Program-made: the position numbers and the translations under genes | In this document: positions 33,105-44,098 of the stretch, in pieces | How positions within the stretch are numbered: position 1 is the first letter of the stretch | Layout: each line of letters opens with the position of its first letter | Assembly (NCBI GenBank): GCA_004352715.1 | Contig: SCFE01000004.1 | Location: 3,486,394 to 3,550,393 of the forward strand | Direction: 5' to 3' | Length of the DNA stretch: 64,000 bases | Source: Hofstenia miamia | Lineage: Eukaryota > Xenacoelomorpha > Acoela | Notes under the pieces: model-generated | What the model saw: only the letters and a program-made list of their open reading frames with translations | Told to the model about the DNA's origin: nothing | The model's database searches: none

Positions 33105-34430
33105 TTATTTTTTTTGGGAAGAAAGACTTTGATACTGAAAACGGGAATAATTATTACTTGCTTTTCTTATAGCAATGTTACATAAATTTCGTGCAGATTT
33201 ATAAGCATTATGATTTTCCAGTGTTTGGGAATTTAAGTATTTTTTCAATTTCTGTTTCTTTATTTCGATTAAATCGAGGCATTTAGAATCAATCCATGGT
33301 TTTGAAACATTATTCTGAGTTTTTTTGGTATTTTCGGATGAAAGAATATATTTTTCTGGGCAGCATATATCTAAATAGAAAAGTAAAGTTTTTGTAAAAT
33401 GTGATAGCATTTCATTAGGTGTTAATGATGAATATATCGAATTCCAGTTTTCGATTTTTAAATACTGTCGAAGTTTTTCGACATTTTCTGTTGATTTTTC
33501 TCGTATTTTTATCCAAGATTTAGAGGGTTTACAAACTTTTAGAATATTCGAATAAGTAGCTATAAGGCAGTGATCTGAGTATGGAAATTCAAAACAAAAA
33601 TAATTATAAGACGAAGAATTTTCTGATATCATGAAATAGTCAATAAGCGTTTTACTATTAGCAGAAATTCTAGAAGGAATTTTTTTATTTATTAGTGAAA
33701 TATTGAAAGTATTGAGAAAATTGCCAAGCTTACTTTTTTCGTTATTGTTTAGAAGATTTACATTCCAGTCTCCCATTACCATTATATTCGTGTTATAACT
33801 CAGAGCAGTAGAAAATTCATCTTCCATTTGTAAGAAAAAGTTATTTATATAAGGTTTATTTGGACAATAAGAGATATTTAATAATTGACTATTAAAATTT
33901 TTGTCTGGGTTTTGAATTTCAACCCAAAGACTTTCATAAGTTGAATCTTTTGCTATATCTGTCCTAAGTTTAGGTTTGAGTATTTTAGGTATTAAAAATA
34001 TGACACCACCTCCTTTTGTCTTATTAAAATGAGAAGTTAGATTTCTGTCCTTTCTAAATATTTTAAATTTAGAGTTATCGATTGACCAAGACGAATTGTG
34101 ATTATCATTTGTAAACCAGGTTTCAGTTATGCCCAGAATAAAGTTTGAATCCAGTTCAGAAATGAATTGTCTAAATTCCGAATTTTTTATTGAGAGATTC
34201 TGAAAATTTATGTGAATATATTTAAAAGAATTAGTTGAATGCATTATGTTTGATAATTCTGAGTATTCATAAATATTATCTGCTTTGGAAGGCCCGGGAT
34301 TAATCTCGATGCCGGATATAAGTAACATTATTGTTAGTACTAGAAAGTAGAATAAAGAATGTTTTGTTGTTTTAATGAAAATCCATTTTTTAAATATCTT
34401 GCATGTATTCATGCTGTTTCTTGTATTCAT
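33105..34430 (-). CDS. Retrotransposon endonuclease domain with N-terminal 2A-like motif
   Basis: 441 codons. The N-terminus has a basic stretch, a hydrophobic segment (FYFLVLTIMLLIS, about residues 27-39) and then GIEINPGP at residues 40-47 (34290-34313), close to the 2A consensus D-x-E-x-N-P-G-P. An apurinic/apyrimidinic-type endonuclease follows: HINFQNLS, GITETWF, VMGDWNVN and SDHCLIATY carry the expected Asn, Glu, Asp/Asn and Ser-Asp-His residues. It ends at a stop directly after an A8 run; one base fewer would join it to the reverse transcriptase. The start is tentative, as two further in-frame Met codons lie close by. Confidence 0.8.
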   Translation of the reverse strand: MNTRNSMNTCKIFKKWIFIKTTKHSLFYFLVLTIMLLISGIEINPGPSKADNIYEYSELSNIMHSTNSFKYIHINFQNLSIKNSEFRQFISELDSNFILGITETWFTNDNHNSSWSIDNSKFKIFRKDRNLTSHFNKTKGGGVIFLIPKILKPKLRTDIAKDSTYESLWVEIQNPDKNFNSQLLNISYCPNKPYINNFFLQMEDEFSTALSYNTNIMVMGDWNVNLLNNNEKSKLGNFLNTFNISLINKKIPSRISANSKTLIDYFMISENSSSYNYFCFEFPYSDHCLIATYSNILKVCKPSKSWIKIREKSTENVEKLRQYLKIENWNSIYSSLTPNEMLSHFTKTLLFYLDICCPEKYILSSENTKKTQNNVSKPWIDSKCLDLIEIKKQKLKKYLNSQTLENHNAYKSARNLCNIAIRKASNNYSRFQYQSLSSQKK

Positions 34431-34440
34431 GCTGTTTCTT

Positions 34441-35110
34441 AGCTTTTAGATTGTTTTTATTCAAAAATTTTTTTCAATTTCCTTAAATTTCTATTAGTTT
34501 TTCTATTTAGAGGATTATGTGTATATTTATGCATTATTCCCATCATCATTGATTGATATTCTTTAGAAAACTGATCTTTAGTTGATAAGAAATTTGCTAA
34601 ATATTCAAATTCTGTAAATACATCAAGTTTCTTATACTTACTTTGGATGATTTGCTTGGGAACCTTTTCAAGTTTTTTTAGAACATAGTCAGGAATTGAA
34701 ACATTTGTAATGTTTTGAACAGTGTTTTTAATATTAAAAAACCATTTTATTTTTTTGTGACTATTTTCTCTTTTTGATTATTCTATTTGTAAAAATATGG
34801 ATACAATTAAAAATAAAAGCATTCATATTACTATCAATGTCTCTTGATTTAATTTCTTCATGTTTTTACTGTAGTAAAACATTAGTATTGATTATTTTTC
34901 TCTTGCTTTCTTTAAATTGTGAACTAATTACAGATCTTTGAATTTTTTTCACATAATTGATTTGAAAACATCCATTTTTTAGAACTGAAAATTTTTAAAA
35001 AGTTGGTAATACCTTTAAATCTTTGCAAGACGCAATAAAATCCAAGTCAAGCTTCTTTAATGAGAGATAGTTATTTAAGTATTCTTTAATGTCTATGAAT
35101 AACTTATTGT
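34441..35110 (-). pseudogene. Penelope-like element N-terminal coding, interrupted
   Basis: Read on the - strand: KKLDLDFIASCKDLKVLP followed by KFSVLKNGC, which resembles the Penelope/Neptune N-terminal block (L-x-x-F-x-x-C-x-x-x-x-x-x-P-x-F). Then VQNITNVSIPDYVLKKLEK resembles the later NLS block. It is broken by frameshifts. The coding stops at the 5' end of the CR1-group element and the RT part resumes on its other side at 31142. A 100-150 residue part between the two may be lost. Confidence 0.55.
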
Positions 35111-35141
35111 TGTTAAGGATCTTGAATAATTATAATATATT

Positions 35142-35173
<32 letters not shown>

Positions 35174-36065
35174 AAAACTTAAATTAATTAAAATATACTT
35201 ATAATTGTTTATGAGATTATAAAAACACAACATCAATCGTTAAATGATATAAACTACATTTTGTACATTACGTATTAAACAACTTAGGAACATTTTCTAA
35301 ATATAGAAATAAATAGCTGAAATTACAATTATCAGAAACTGATAAAATGAAATAAATACTTCTTCATGACACTTTTAGTATAAACTTAAAAAAGGAGAAA
35401 GAAAACCGTACATACACTTAAATTCGACAATTCCTTGTTGCATATTCAGTTTTTGTATTTCAAAGCGTTAATGGTTTTGTTTTTATGTGTTTTATTTAAT
35501 ATCGCACGTAAATACCCATTTTAAGGCATTCTACAAATTACATTATGTAGTTGAACGATAAATTTTACTATTTGCTGAAAAGATTACACAATATATAGAA
35601 TACACCTTAATAAATATCGTTTGACAAGATGACTTCTACATATAAGTTTGTAATAAATGAAAGTTATGTTTGAATGTACTGAAAAACTCTGCAGAGAAAC
35701 ATTTTTAATTTGTAAAGACGCTCATGTTAAGACTTTTATTAGATATTTAGGAAAGCTATATGTATATATGGATAAATATACCTTTTGTATATATACATAC
35801 AATATAAGTTCTGTTAAATATAAAACAATTTCTGGGCAATAACAGGAATTTATGAAATTTAATACTAGTGCTATTATTCAGTGTACATAAGTTCATTAAC
35901 AAAAAATATACTAGTACTTTCAATGGTCTAAAACTACAAACGTAGACTTTAAAATTATTCATAGTTTGGCTATGTAATGTATGAATATTCACATCTTTAG
36001 CCACCTCTCTTCATTATTTATGAATTAGTCGCATCTTAAGAACCAGCGACATTATACCCAAAAAG
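35111..36065. other. Non-coding AT-rich stretch
   Basis: Contains an (AT)n run at about 35140-35167. I see no gene, RNA or transposon end. Confidence 0.5.
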
Positions 36066-36405
36066 TTGTTAAAACCAAAGATGATATCCCAGAAGAAGTT
36101 TATGGAAGACGAACAAAGATACAAAGAAAGTCAAAAGAAGCATTATGATCGTACTGCAAAGGATTTATTATACGAAAAACTAAAACATATAGGTATGGAT
36201 AATGATAGTGTTCGCTTTATAACAAATTATCTTACAAATAGAATTCAAAGGGTAAAAGCCAATAATGTTTATTCGAATTGGCTTCCTATCAAAAATGGTA
36301 TACCGCAGGGAACTATTCTAGGCCAACTACTATTTAATATTTATATAAATGATATGAAGTCTCATACCAAGACCAATCTCATACAATATGCAGATGATAC
36401 CTGTG
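36066..36405 (+). pseudogene. Non-LTR reverse transcriptase fragment fused to an integrase-like tail
   Basis: Open frame beginning MISQKKFMEDEQRY, with SQKKHYDRTAK, a segment like the linker after gypsy-type integrase cores. It then runs directly into DLLYEKLKHIGMDND, NGIPQGTILGQLLFNIYIND and LIQYADDTC, which is CR1-group reverse transcriptase. It stops at the single n at 36406. The junction joins two unrelated element types in frame. It could be a real insertion breakpoint or an assembly join. Confidence 0.6.
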
Positions 36406-36406
36406 N

Positions 36407-36895
36407 TTCTTTCTTTTGCATTAAGTCGTTTCTTCCTATTGTAATGAGAATTCTCTTTACATTATTCGATTCGGGATAAAGCGGAATTAAATCAGCTATG
36501 TCTTCAATGGTGGCTCCCGGATATGAATGAACACATGTAGCAGTTTTTAGTAAGCCCGGAGCTTTCAGATGACGGTACATTGATGATCCGATGGCAAGAA
36601 ATTCAGCTTCTGCTCTCAAGTGTTTTGGGCGTTGTATCTTCTTTTGTGTTTGAGACGGCACATGCTTTATTTCTGGAGTTACTTGAGTAGTTTTGTTGGT
36701 GGATTCAGAAGGAGTTTCTTTGATGGCTGCTAGCATGTAGAACAGGATAATTAGTTCATCTCTGCCGAGATTCTTGAGAGGAGCTAATAATTTAGTTTTG
36801 GTTAACTCCTCTTCAGGTAACGCAATGAGCGACGTAGCGTTAAGCGTGGTAAGCACAGCGCGCTCGCAAGGACCGACTGCTCGCGGTGAAAGCAT
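36407..36895 (-). pseudogene. CR1-type ORF1 esterase (SGNH) N-terminal part
   Basis: Open on the - strand to the n at 36406. FLAIGSSMYRHLK provides SGNH block I (GSS in place of GDS), YPGATIEDI gives the block II Gly and LITIGRNDL the block III G-x-N-D. The N-terminal 85 residues are polar and Lys/Thr-rich. It faces away from the neighbouring reverse transcriptase, so the n at 36406 probably joins two separate pieces. The catalytic Asp-His block seen at 29507-29960 would lie beyond the break. Confidence 0.6.
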
Positions 36896-37702
36896 CGGTA
36901 ATTATGAAAGCATCGGTAAATATATATATATATATATATATACAACAGTGTGTTTAATTGCTCCTTGTTATAAATTACAGACATGGTGTTTTATGATTAT
37001 TATCTGCTCACATTTCATTTGGGATAAAGATATTTCTGCTCTGTTAAATAGTAAGGGGGAGACGTACCTGTAAATAAAGGTTACTAAGATGTTTCTGCAG
37101 TAACTCTAAAAATCTAAACAATGTCAATGTGCATACTGTACACAACTTCACGTACTTAGTATTGCTATTGTCTTAATTGTTTGAGGTCTTTAACAACTTG
37201 AATAAAAGCATATTATTAAAATTAATGTTTTTGCTAACTCCTAGCACCATCAGAAACTTCATATTATTTTAATTTACAGTCAATAAGAAAATGTTAAATA
37301 AATAGTCTTTTCTTAAATCTAGTATTGGTGTTAATAACATGATATAATAGTATTCAGCTCTTTTTTATGTAAATTAATATTGAATTTTACATAATACAGT
37401 GCAATTAAGTTGTTTATCACAGATATTTAAGTGATTTGATAGTATAATAGATGTTTTATGCTCTGAAATTCAAGACAATGAAAATAATTTTTGAGGAAAT
37501 GCTGATAAAACATTTCTATTGAAATCTTCTATAATCAAATGGATGTTATTTGCTTATTTGAGTTTTTTTCAATGAAAGAGTCTTTTTGATGAACTCGCCA
37601 AATCAGATATTGCTAATTCTATAGATTTCACTTTTTTTGCGCAACAATATCACAGAATTGCCCCAGTTCTATGTCAATCAACAAGCTTTTTCGAATATAT
37701 AT
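36896..37702. other. Non-coding AT-rich stretch
   Basis: A (TA)n run lies at about 36918-36942. No gene seen. Confidence 0.5.
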
Positions 37703-37990
37703 CAGACTTTTCAACGAGCCGAGCCGAGCTTGAGCACAGTATTTGATATACAACGAGCCTATTTTAGGCAAAGCAAGTTTATATTTCTGCTTGTTAATTT
37801 CATTATAGAGATTTTTCTTATTTTTTGCAGTCAGTATGCCTTTCCTATAATGTTATTTAAGAAATGTTTATTAAATAATTGGAAGAGCTATGTAAAAAAT
37901 TCTTTGAGCGCAATATTTTTAAAAAACTACAGNCACAAAATTTAAACGATCCGAGGCGAGTTTGGAAATGTCGGCTCGTTGACAAGTCTG
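37703..37990. mobile_element. hAT MITE, GAGCCGAGCC family, copy 2
   Basis: Same ends as the copy at 3425-3964 (CAGACTTTTCAACGAGCCGA and, inverted, CAGACTTGTCAACGAGCCGA), with GAGCCGAGCCGAGC next to the left end. Flanked by ATATATAT on both sides (37695-37702 and 37991-37998), an 8-bp duplication. A single n occurs at 37933, where about 50 bases present in copy 1 are missing. Confidence 0.75.
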
Positions 37991-38701
37991 ATATATATTA
38001 GTACAATACTGTATGCTGTTTTATTGTTTGTCTGAAAATTGGGAATTTCAATAATATTGATGTATTTCATTCAAATACAATGTCAATGCTGTATGGGGAC
38101 CTTGTTTTTACTTGCAGCAGGAAAATGGCAAATTTTGTTGGCTGGAATATCTTTGTTACTTTGAAAATAGAATTTATTTAATCGAAATCAATTTGGCTCT
38201 TTTGGATATAACAGAAGATTGCAGAAAACTCATAGATAGTTATGAAAATGTTTACATTGTTTCTTTATAAGATTGCAAAAGAAGGAAAGGAAAGGATCAA
38301 TAGTGCATGGGATATTGAATAAAAAATTATACATATTTGACATTTTGATCTTAGTTCATCGTCTTTAATTTCTGATTAAGTAATTCATATATTTCAGCTC
38401 CTGCAATTTTAAAATGAATCATTAAAACTTTTTAAAATTGAACCATAGGTTGTACAAATTTCTGTTCTGAACCACGGTTATTTAGTATCTATATAAAAAC
38501 TTTTCTAAATCTACAATATAAAGATACAATAAAGCACATTTTACAAAATTAACATTACAAAAATAGAATATTTAAGAATCACCAAACATAAAATTGTTTT
38601 TTTAAAAGAACGAAAATCAATACATATAAAATTAACATTACAATGATTATTTTTTGGGTGATTGATTGAAAAACTTGTATAATGGTTGAAATTGTGTTCC
38701 A

Positions 38702-38994
38702 GATGTCAGAGATTAGACAAGAATTGCTTGAACCCTAACCATCATATCTTGATAAAAGAAGTGTAGCATTTCCCCGCTGTAAAATTACTGAAAATTGCTG
38801 GAAAAAGAAAATATATATATATAATTATATAATTTCTNNNNNNNNNNNNNNNNNNNNNAGATGTCAGAGATTAGACAAGAATTGCTTGAACCCTAACCAT
38901 CATATCTTGATAAAAGAAGTGTAGCATTTCCCCGCTGTAAAATTACTGAAAATTGCTGGAAAAAGAAAATATATATATATAATTATATAATTTC
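38702..38994. other. 136-bp assembly duplication around a 21-N gap
   Basis: 38702-38837 and 38859-38994 are identical, with N at 38838-38858 between them. It is another unmerged contig overlap. No coding inside. Confidence 0.9.
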
Positions 38995-39065
38995 TATATA
39001 AATGATATTTAAAATTACATAAAAGCAAAATATATATTATATGCACATCATACACAAATCTATAG

Positions 39066-39729
39066 GGAAGGTGGGGTAAAACAGAATAGTTAAATTGATG
39101 GCTCTGAAAATTGCATTTAAGAAATGTTCTAAGACTGACAAATACCTCTATGGAACAAAATACCCAAAATTTTCAAATCAGGTAGGCATTTTACTTCAGT
39201 TTAATTTTAAATATATTATCCCTCACGGTAAGGCAAAATTATAATCAATACTGTATTTAAAAAGTCCTTACATAACATAGCAGCTTACCATATGGAAAAT
39301 ACTCTGATATTATTGAGTGCATATAGCCCTTACAGTATATATTTACATGCATTTTTTTAATTTAGAAGCATAAACAACAGTCTCTTCAAATTTTGATGAA
39401 GATAAACAATTCTTACAAATAGTATCTTAAGTTGGTTACACATTAAGGTTAATGTATTGAGTAACTTATAGACAGCAATGAACATTAAATTTCTCCCAGA
39501 TGGCACACAACTGCTATGTGCTGATTCCTTTATTACTAAATCAAATATTGAGAAAATCTGCAAGAACCTCTCACACTACTAGCACCCACTGCAATCTGAA
39601 ACGTGTTTGGCTGTCCACAGATAATTGTAGTCATCCCAAAACAGCATATTTTCAGTAAGCTGCAACAAGGCCAATTCTTAGAAATAAAATTTCCCATTTT
39701 CCCCACTATCCCATTTTACCTCACCTTCC
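39066..39729. mobile_element. Candidate 664-bp non-autonomous DNA transposon
   Basis: Ends GGAAGGTGGGGTAAAACAG and, inverted, GGAAGGTGAGGTAAAATGG match over about 16-19 bp. The interior has no convincing ORF. A target duplication could not be fixed, so the superfamily is open. Confidence 0.55.
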
Positions 39730-41997
39730 TTTACTTGAAATATCAATAAACTCCAATCCAATTTATATCTCATTCATGATTACTATTATGCTATAAATAT
39801 TGTTGAAAAAACCATTTTTATGCTGATGAATAAATTAATAAAGGACCAAGCAAAGACAAAGCTATATATTGATAGCAAAGAATTAACGGAGTAACCAAAA
39901 ATCAATCAACTAAGAGATCGTTTAAATTCATTACTTGAAAAAATTTCTCTTGTTGTAGCAAATTTTTAAGTTTGCAAATAACATAATCTCCAAACCACCA
40001 TTTGGTATTGGAAATGAAAGTGCCTTTAAAACTTTCGATAATTATGCCATTACATGCAAGGTGGCTCTTAGAATCAAGAGTGGAAACAGGCCATGGCTGG
40101 TAACTAAATAGCGTTACATGTATAGGATTTACGGCTATATTGAAATATTGAACGGTGTGTTGCATGTAACTGTTTTGTTGCATAACATCTAAAGCATAGC
40201 AAAGCATTTATATTTACCACTACAAGCTAGCAGATCTTAGCCTGCTCTGTCAAACTTTTTGTAATGGTAAATGATCGATATCTTTTGATTGCATGCTAGT
40301 TTTATAAATGATGACCCACCGATCTGGAGATATTTTGCAAATACCTTTGCTTTTTTTGATAAATGTGTAGTTTAGCAATGAGAAGTTTTAAATGTTACAT
40401 GAATTAGCTTACTTATTTTTTCTACTAATTTTACACAAAAAATATTCCTTAACTTAAAGAGGTTGGTTTTAGTCTTCAATGAAGAAATGGGGTGTTTGTG
40501 TTTTGATATATTGTTAATTTTGAAATATTGAAATTTTTCTTGAATACTATTAATTTTTTCAAATATTTTCATCTGTGTTTGGTTAGTTACAAGTAATTGT
40601 TGCTAAAGTTTGTCTTTGTAATTATCACATTGTTAAATTTTTATTTGAATCTACAATTATTTGAAGAAATTCATCTTGGAAAAGTATTCCATTGATTAAT
40701 TTTACTAGTAATTAATTTTGCTTTTTAACGAGTAGAATGAGGATCCATTTTCATATCAAAGAGGATTTAGTGGAATAAACAAAGCTGTTCTTGTTGGAGG
40801 TTATTTTCCTTTGACAGGAAATAAGTAAGAAATTTGCATATCTTTTGCAAAGTAACTTAAGTAAGGGCTTTCATATTTTGTATATTCAAAAAATAACGAG
40901 GTAAATCAATTAGTGATGAGGTCAAAAGTTGGGTAATTCCAATAGACAGAGTCCATCATGATTAAACAAGTTCTATAGAACAACATTGGGTTAGCTGACT
41001 ATGGTTTATCATACTTGTGTTGCTTGACTTTAAGTAGACATTTAGCTTTATTATTCTAACCTTAGACTGTAGTTTAATTATTTATCAGTTGTCCTACTTA
41101 GTGAGAAACAAATTTCTGTTTGTGCATGCAAGGTTTAGTTTGTTAAACGTTCAGTATACTCAATATTTTACAACACTTAAAGAGATTGTGATTTTTATAT
41201 GGTCTCCCACAAGTTTTTTGAGTACTTGGAATGTTACAAACTCAAATTCAAATAAGCTCACAAAATTCAATCAGAAAAACCCAGAAGAGAAATTATCAAA
41301 TCTCGACCTCAAACTTGATTGAAAATCCACTCAAAAATAAAATAAAATTGAAATATTTAAATTTTGAATTCTTTATCAAACAGAAATAATTAAATTTTAG
41401 TAAGCAAAACTAAAAATTATAGTAAATAAATTTTTCTTTATTTTAGGAAACTTGGAATTAGAAAAAAATCAATCAAACTGGAAATTTACTTGAAACATAA
41501 CAAATCAAACTTCGACTGAGTAACTCAAACTTGACTAAAAAAACTCTGGTCTCTTGACCAAACTCAGGAACACAAGAAAGTTCAATGTTTCTGTTTGTAG
41601 AAAGACCATTTACTTATAAATTTAATAATTTAAAATAAACACATTTAAATAAAATTAACATAGAAGAAGAATTTAAACTATTGTAATAACTATTTAGAGT
41701 CTAGTTAGAAGCATCCCTTCATGATGCTAGGAAAAAGGCACTAATGAAGATCCTGATCATCTAATGTACATCAATCTTGCATTTATTTATGTTTAAGAAA
41801 TATAAAAACAAGATTGTTTACATAAAATTAGATTTTAGCTAGTACACTAATGAACAAAACACTAATGAACTGTGTAGAGTTCCTACAAAATAATCAAATA
41901 ACAGGAAAATATCAATATACAGATGCTAATAAAATCCCTTCACAAATTTTCAGAGTTACCAAAAATTAGATTACTAACATAGTATCAAATGGGGAAA
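39730..41997. other. AT-rich stretch with one candidate exon
   Basis: No gene is seen apart from the possible exon at 40739-40825. CpG becomes rarer from about 41 kb on. Confidence 0.4.
40739..40825 (+). other. Candidate isolated exon resembling a class C GPCR ligand-binding domain start
   Basis: Between a possible acceptor (ACGAGTAG) and a good donor (AA-GTAAGA at 40826) an open stretch encodes DPFSYQRGFSGINKAVLVG followed by GYFPLTGNK. The G-G-x-F-P-x-T-G pattern recalls the first strand of periplasmic-binding-type ligand domains, as in GABA-B-like receptors. No neighbouring exon was found. The call is tentative and it could be chance. Confidence 0.25.
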
Positions 41998-42354
41998 TTA
42001 GTGTTAGAAAATGTTGTGGGGAAATTAAGAAACAATGTTATAGGACTTCCCTATTAATTTTCCTCAGGAGAACACTCTCAGGGAGTGACATAGACACTTA
42101 TGAATGCATCTTTGTACAATTCACAAACCTGATTAATTTCAAATTGAAGTTCAAACAGCAACTAGCCTTAAAATTTTTCTTATGATAACTATTGATGTAC
42201 ATTTAAAATTTCTGCTGGGACAGAACTAAATTGAGTTTGTCCTTGTCTATTCATCAAAAACAGTTAGAGATTAGTTTCATTTGCCACAAATTTGTATTTT
42301 TCAAATTATATAAATTATTTGAAAAATAATTAAAATGAAGTCTTATATTTTCAG

Positions 42355-42466
42355 GGATGATTTCAAATTATGCAAATCTAATAAAATTCAGAGGACAAGT
42401 GCTTCTTCTCACAGATTAATTGCCATCTCAGCTGAAGTGATGAATGATTTGCAAAGTGATTTTTAA
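42355..42466 (+). CDS. Possible 3' exon in the left arm (mirror at 55237-55348)
   Basis: After an acceptor ATTTTCAG an open frame encodes DDFKLCKSNKIQRTSASS and runs through VMNDLQSDF to TAA. Its codon texture is less AT-skewed than its surroundings. No matching upstream exon was identified and the family is unknown. Confidence 0.25.
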
Positions 42467-43790
42467 TCTCTATTTAGAGACACAAAATGCAAAAATTAAA
42501 ATTTCAATCAAAAGTGCTTCTTAACTGTAGTCATTCCTCACCCTACTCTTACTATCCTTTCAGCAATTCATTACCCAGGACACGTAATTCAGAAGAAATT
42601 CAAATATAAATCCAAATTTCATTAAACAAATAGAACACTGAAATATATCTTAACATTGCAGTTTTAATGAAATTATTCTACACTATATTTCAAAGTTGTA
42701 TTTAGATTTTTGGTTTGCATAAATAAATGCAAATGTTGTTCAACATTTTACTTTCTTGAATATGCATACTATTTTACTCTGAATTTGGACACTAAATCAA
42801 AATTATAAAAAAATTGGCACTCTAGTTCAAAGTTGCTGCAATAAAAATATTATCATTGCTTTCACAGTAAAATTTTAACCTATGTACATGTACATGTATA
42901 TTCTTAATTGAAAAGAGTTGTTTTAATCTTACAATTCAAATTTGCATCACAAGCAATTCATTCATGTTACACTACAGGCCTTTATACATTATTAGTGATA
43001 TAAATAAAAATTATGAATGTTGTAGTAATGATCATGGTTTCTGTGCTGTAGGCCAAGCCTGCAGGCTAATCACCAGAGCATTTTCCTCAGTGTCAGTTCA
43101 AGAGCTGTAGCAACATTTAAAATGATGGCAGGCCAGGAGCTGGAAAAAGAGCCAAGCCCAGCTGTTTTTTTTGAAAAACTATTTTTGTTAGTTGATTCTT
43201 GCTCCAAAAAGAGCCTTGATGTCGTAAAAAATTAATAAAAAATTTTTAAAAATTTTCAAAAATTCTCTAAGATTTGAAAAAAAATCAATAGGTTCACCAA
43301 TATTCATATTAGTGAATATATTGTAGCCCACATCATAATGAAGCAGACCAGGAGCTCAATATAGGAATAGCAAGTTCAATATGGGACAAAGCAAGTTCAG
43401 TATGGGTATAAACAAATTCAATATGGGAAAAATTAAATTCAATAAAGGAATACGCAAATTAGACATAAGACTAAGCAAATTCAATATAAAAATGAGCAGG
43501 TTTAATATAGTCCATCTAAAAGTAGCACATTAATGCCCCTTTTATAGCAATTGGGGATTTTCAATAATGACATATGTTCAATATTAAGGATCTGATACAA
43601 AATAGTGCATTTTCAATATTTGGATGACTTTCTGATATAATATTAGTTTGGCATCCATTTAAAATATAATGTTTGGATGATTTTATATTATACGTTATAG
43701 CATTCTTCTTTGCCTTTCTCTTCTTTTTGGTCTATCTTTAAACCATTTGTAAAATGAGAACTTACCAGAAAATTTGGAAACATTCTCAGA

Positions 43791-44000
43791 ATGGAAAGAA
43801 ATGGTCTTAGTATTTCTGAACAAAGAACAAGAGCTCTTGAACAATTGATTAATGATGGACTACAGGAAATGACACCCTTAATTTGCAACAATTGCATTGC
43901 TGGACTACAGGAAATGACACCCTTAATTTGCAACAATTGCATTGCTAGTATACAAAGTCATTTTGTAGAAGCCATTAATATGGTGAACATGAGCTTTTAA
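43791..44000 (+). CDS. Small arm ORF with duplicated 15-residue unit
   Basis: 69 codons, ATG to TAA. The unit GLQEMTPLICNNCIA occurs twice in tandem, encoded by a perfect 45-bp DNA duplication. The flanking MERNGLSISEQRTRALEQL and AINMVNMSF are unlike anything I know. It has the same reading frame in the mirror copy. The duplication keeps the frame, consistent with coding but not proof. Confidence 0.4.
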   Translation: MERNGLSISEQRTRALEQLINDGLQEMTPLICNNCIAGLQEMTPLICNNCIASIQSHFVEAINMVNMSF

Positions 44001-44098
44001 TAAATGAAGTAAATAATTCTTTTTATATTTGTGTATTTTGTTTTAAATTTTTAAACTAACTAAATGTTTTTTATTTTTAATTCCCATATTGAACTTGA

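Larger units (their letters stand above)
31143..34430 (-). mobile_element. CR1-group non-LTR retrotransposon inserted in a Penelope-like element
   Basis: An endonuclease (34430-33105) and a reverse transcriptase (33085-31451) are followed by a 3' UTR ending in a (CTT)5-like tail at 31143 (as read on the - strand). The same 3' end recurs at 28808. Penelope-like N-terminal coding lies beyond 34441 and Penelope-like RT coding resumes at 31142, both on the - strand, so this element interrupts it. No ORF1 is attached, so it is probably 5'-truncated. Confidence 0.8.

Noticed and set aside
31143-34430. RTE or L1 assignment of the retrotransposon
   Set aside because: The RT motif style (NGVPQGTILGPLLFNIYIND, QYADDT), the NPGP leader and the esterase ORF1 relatives point to the CR1/L2 group.
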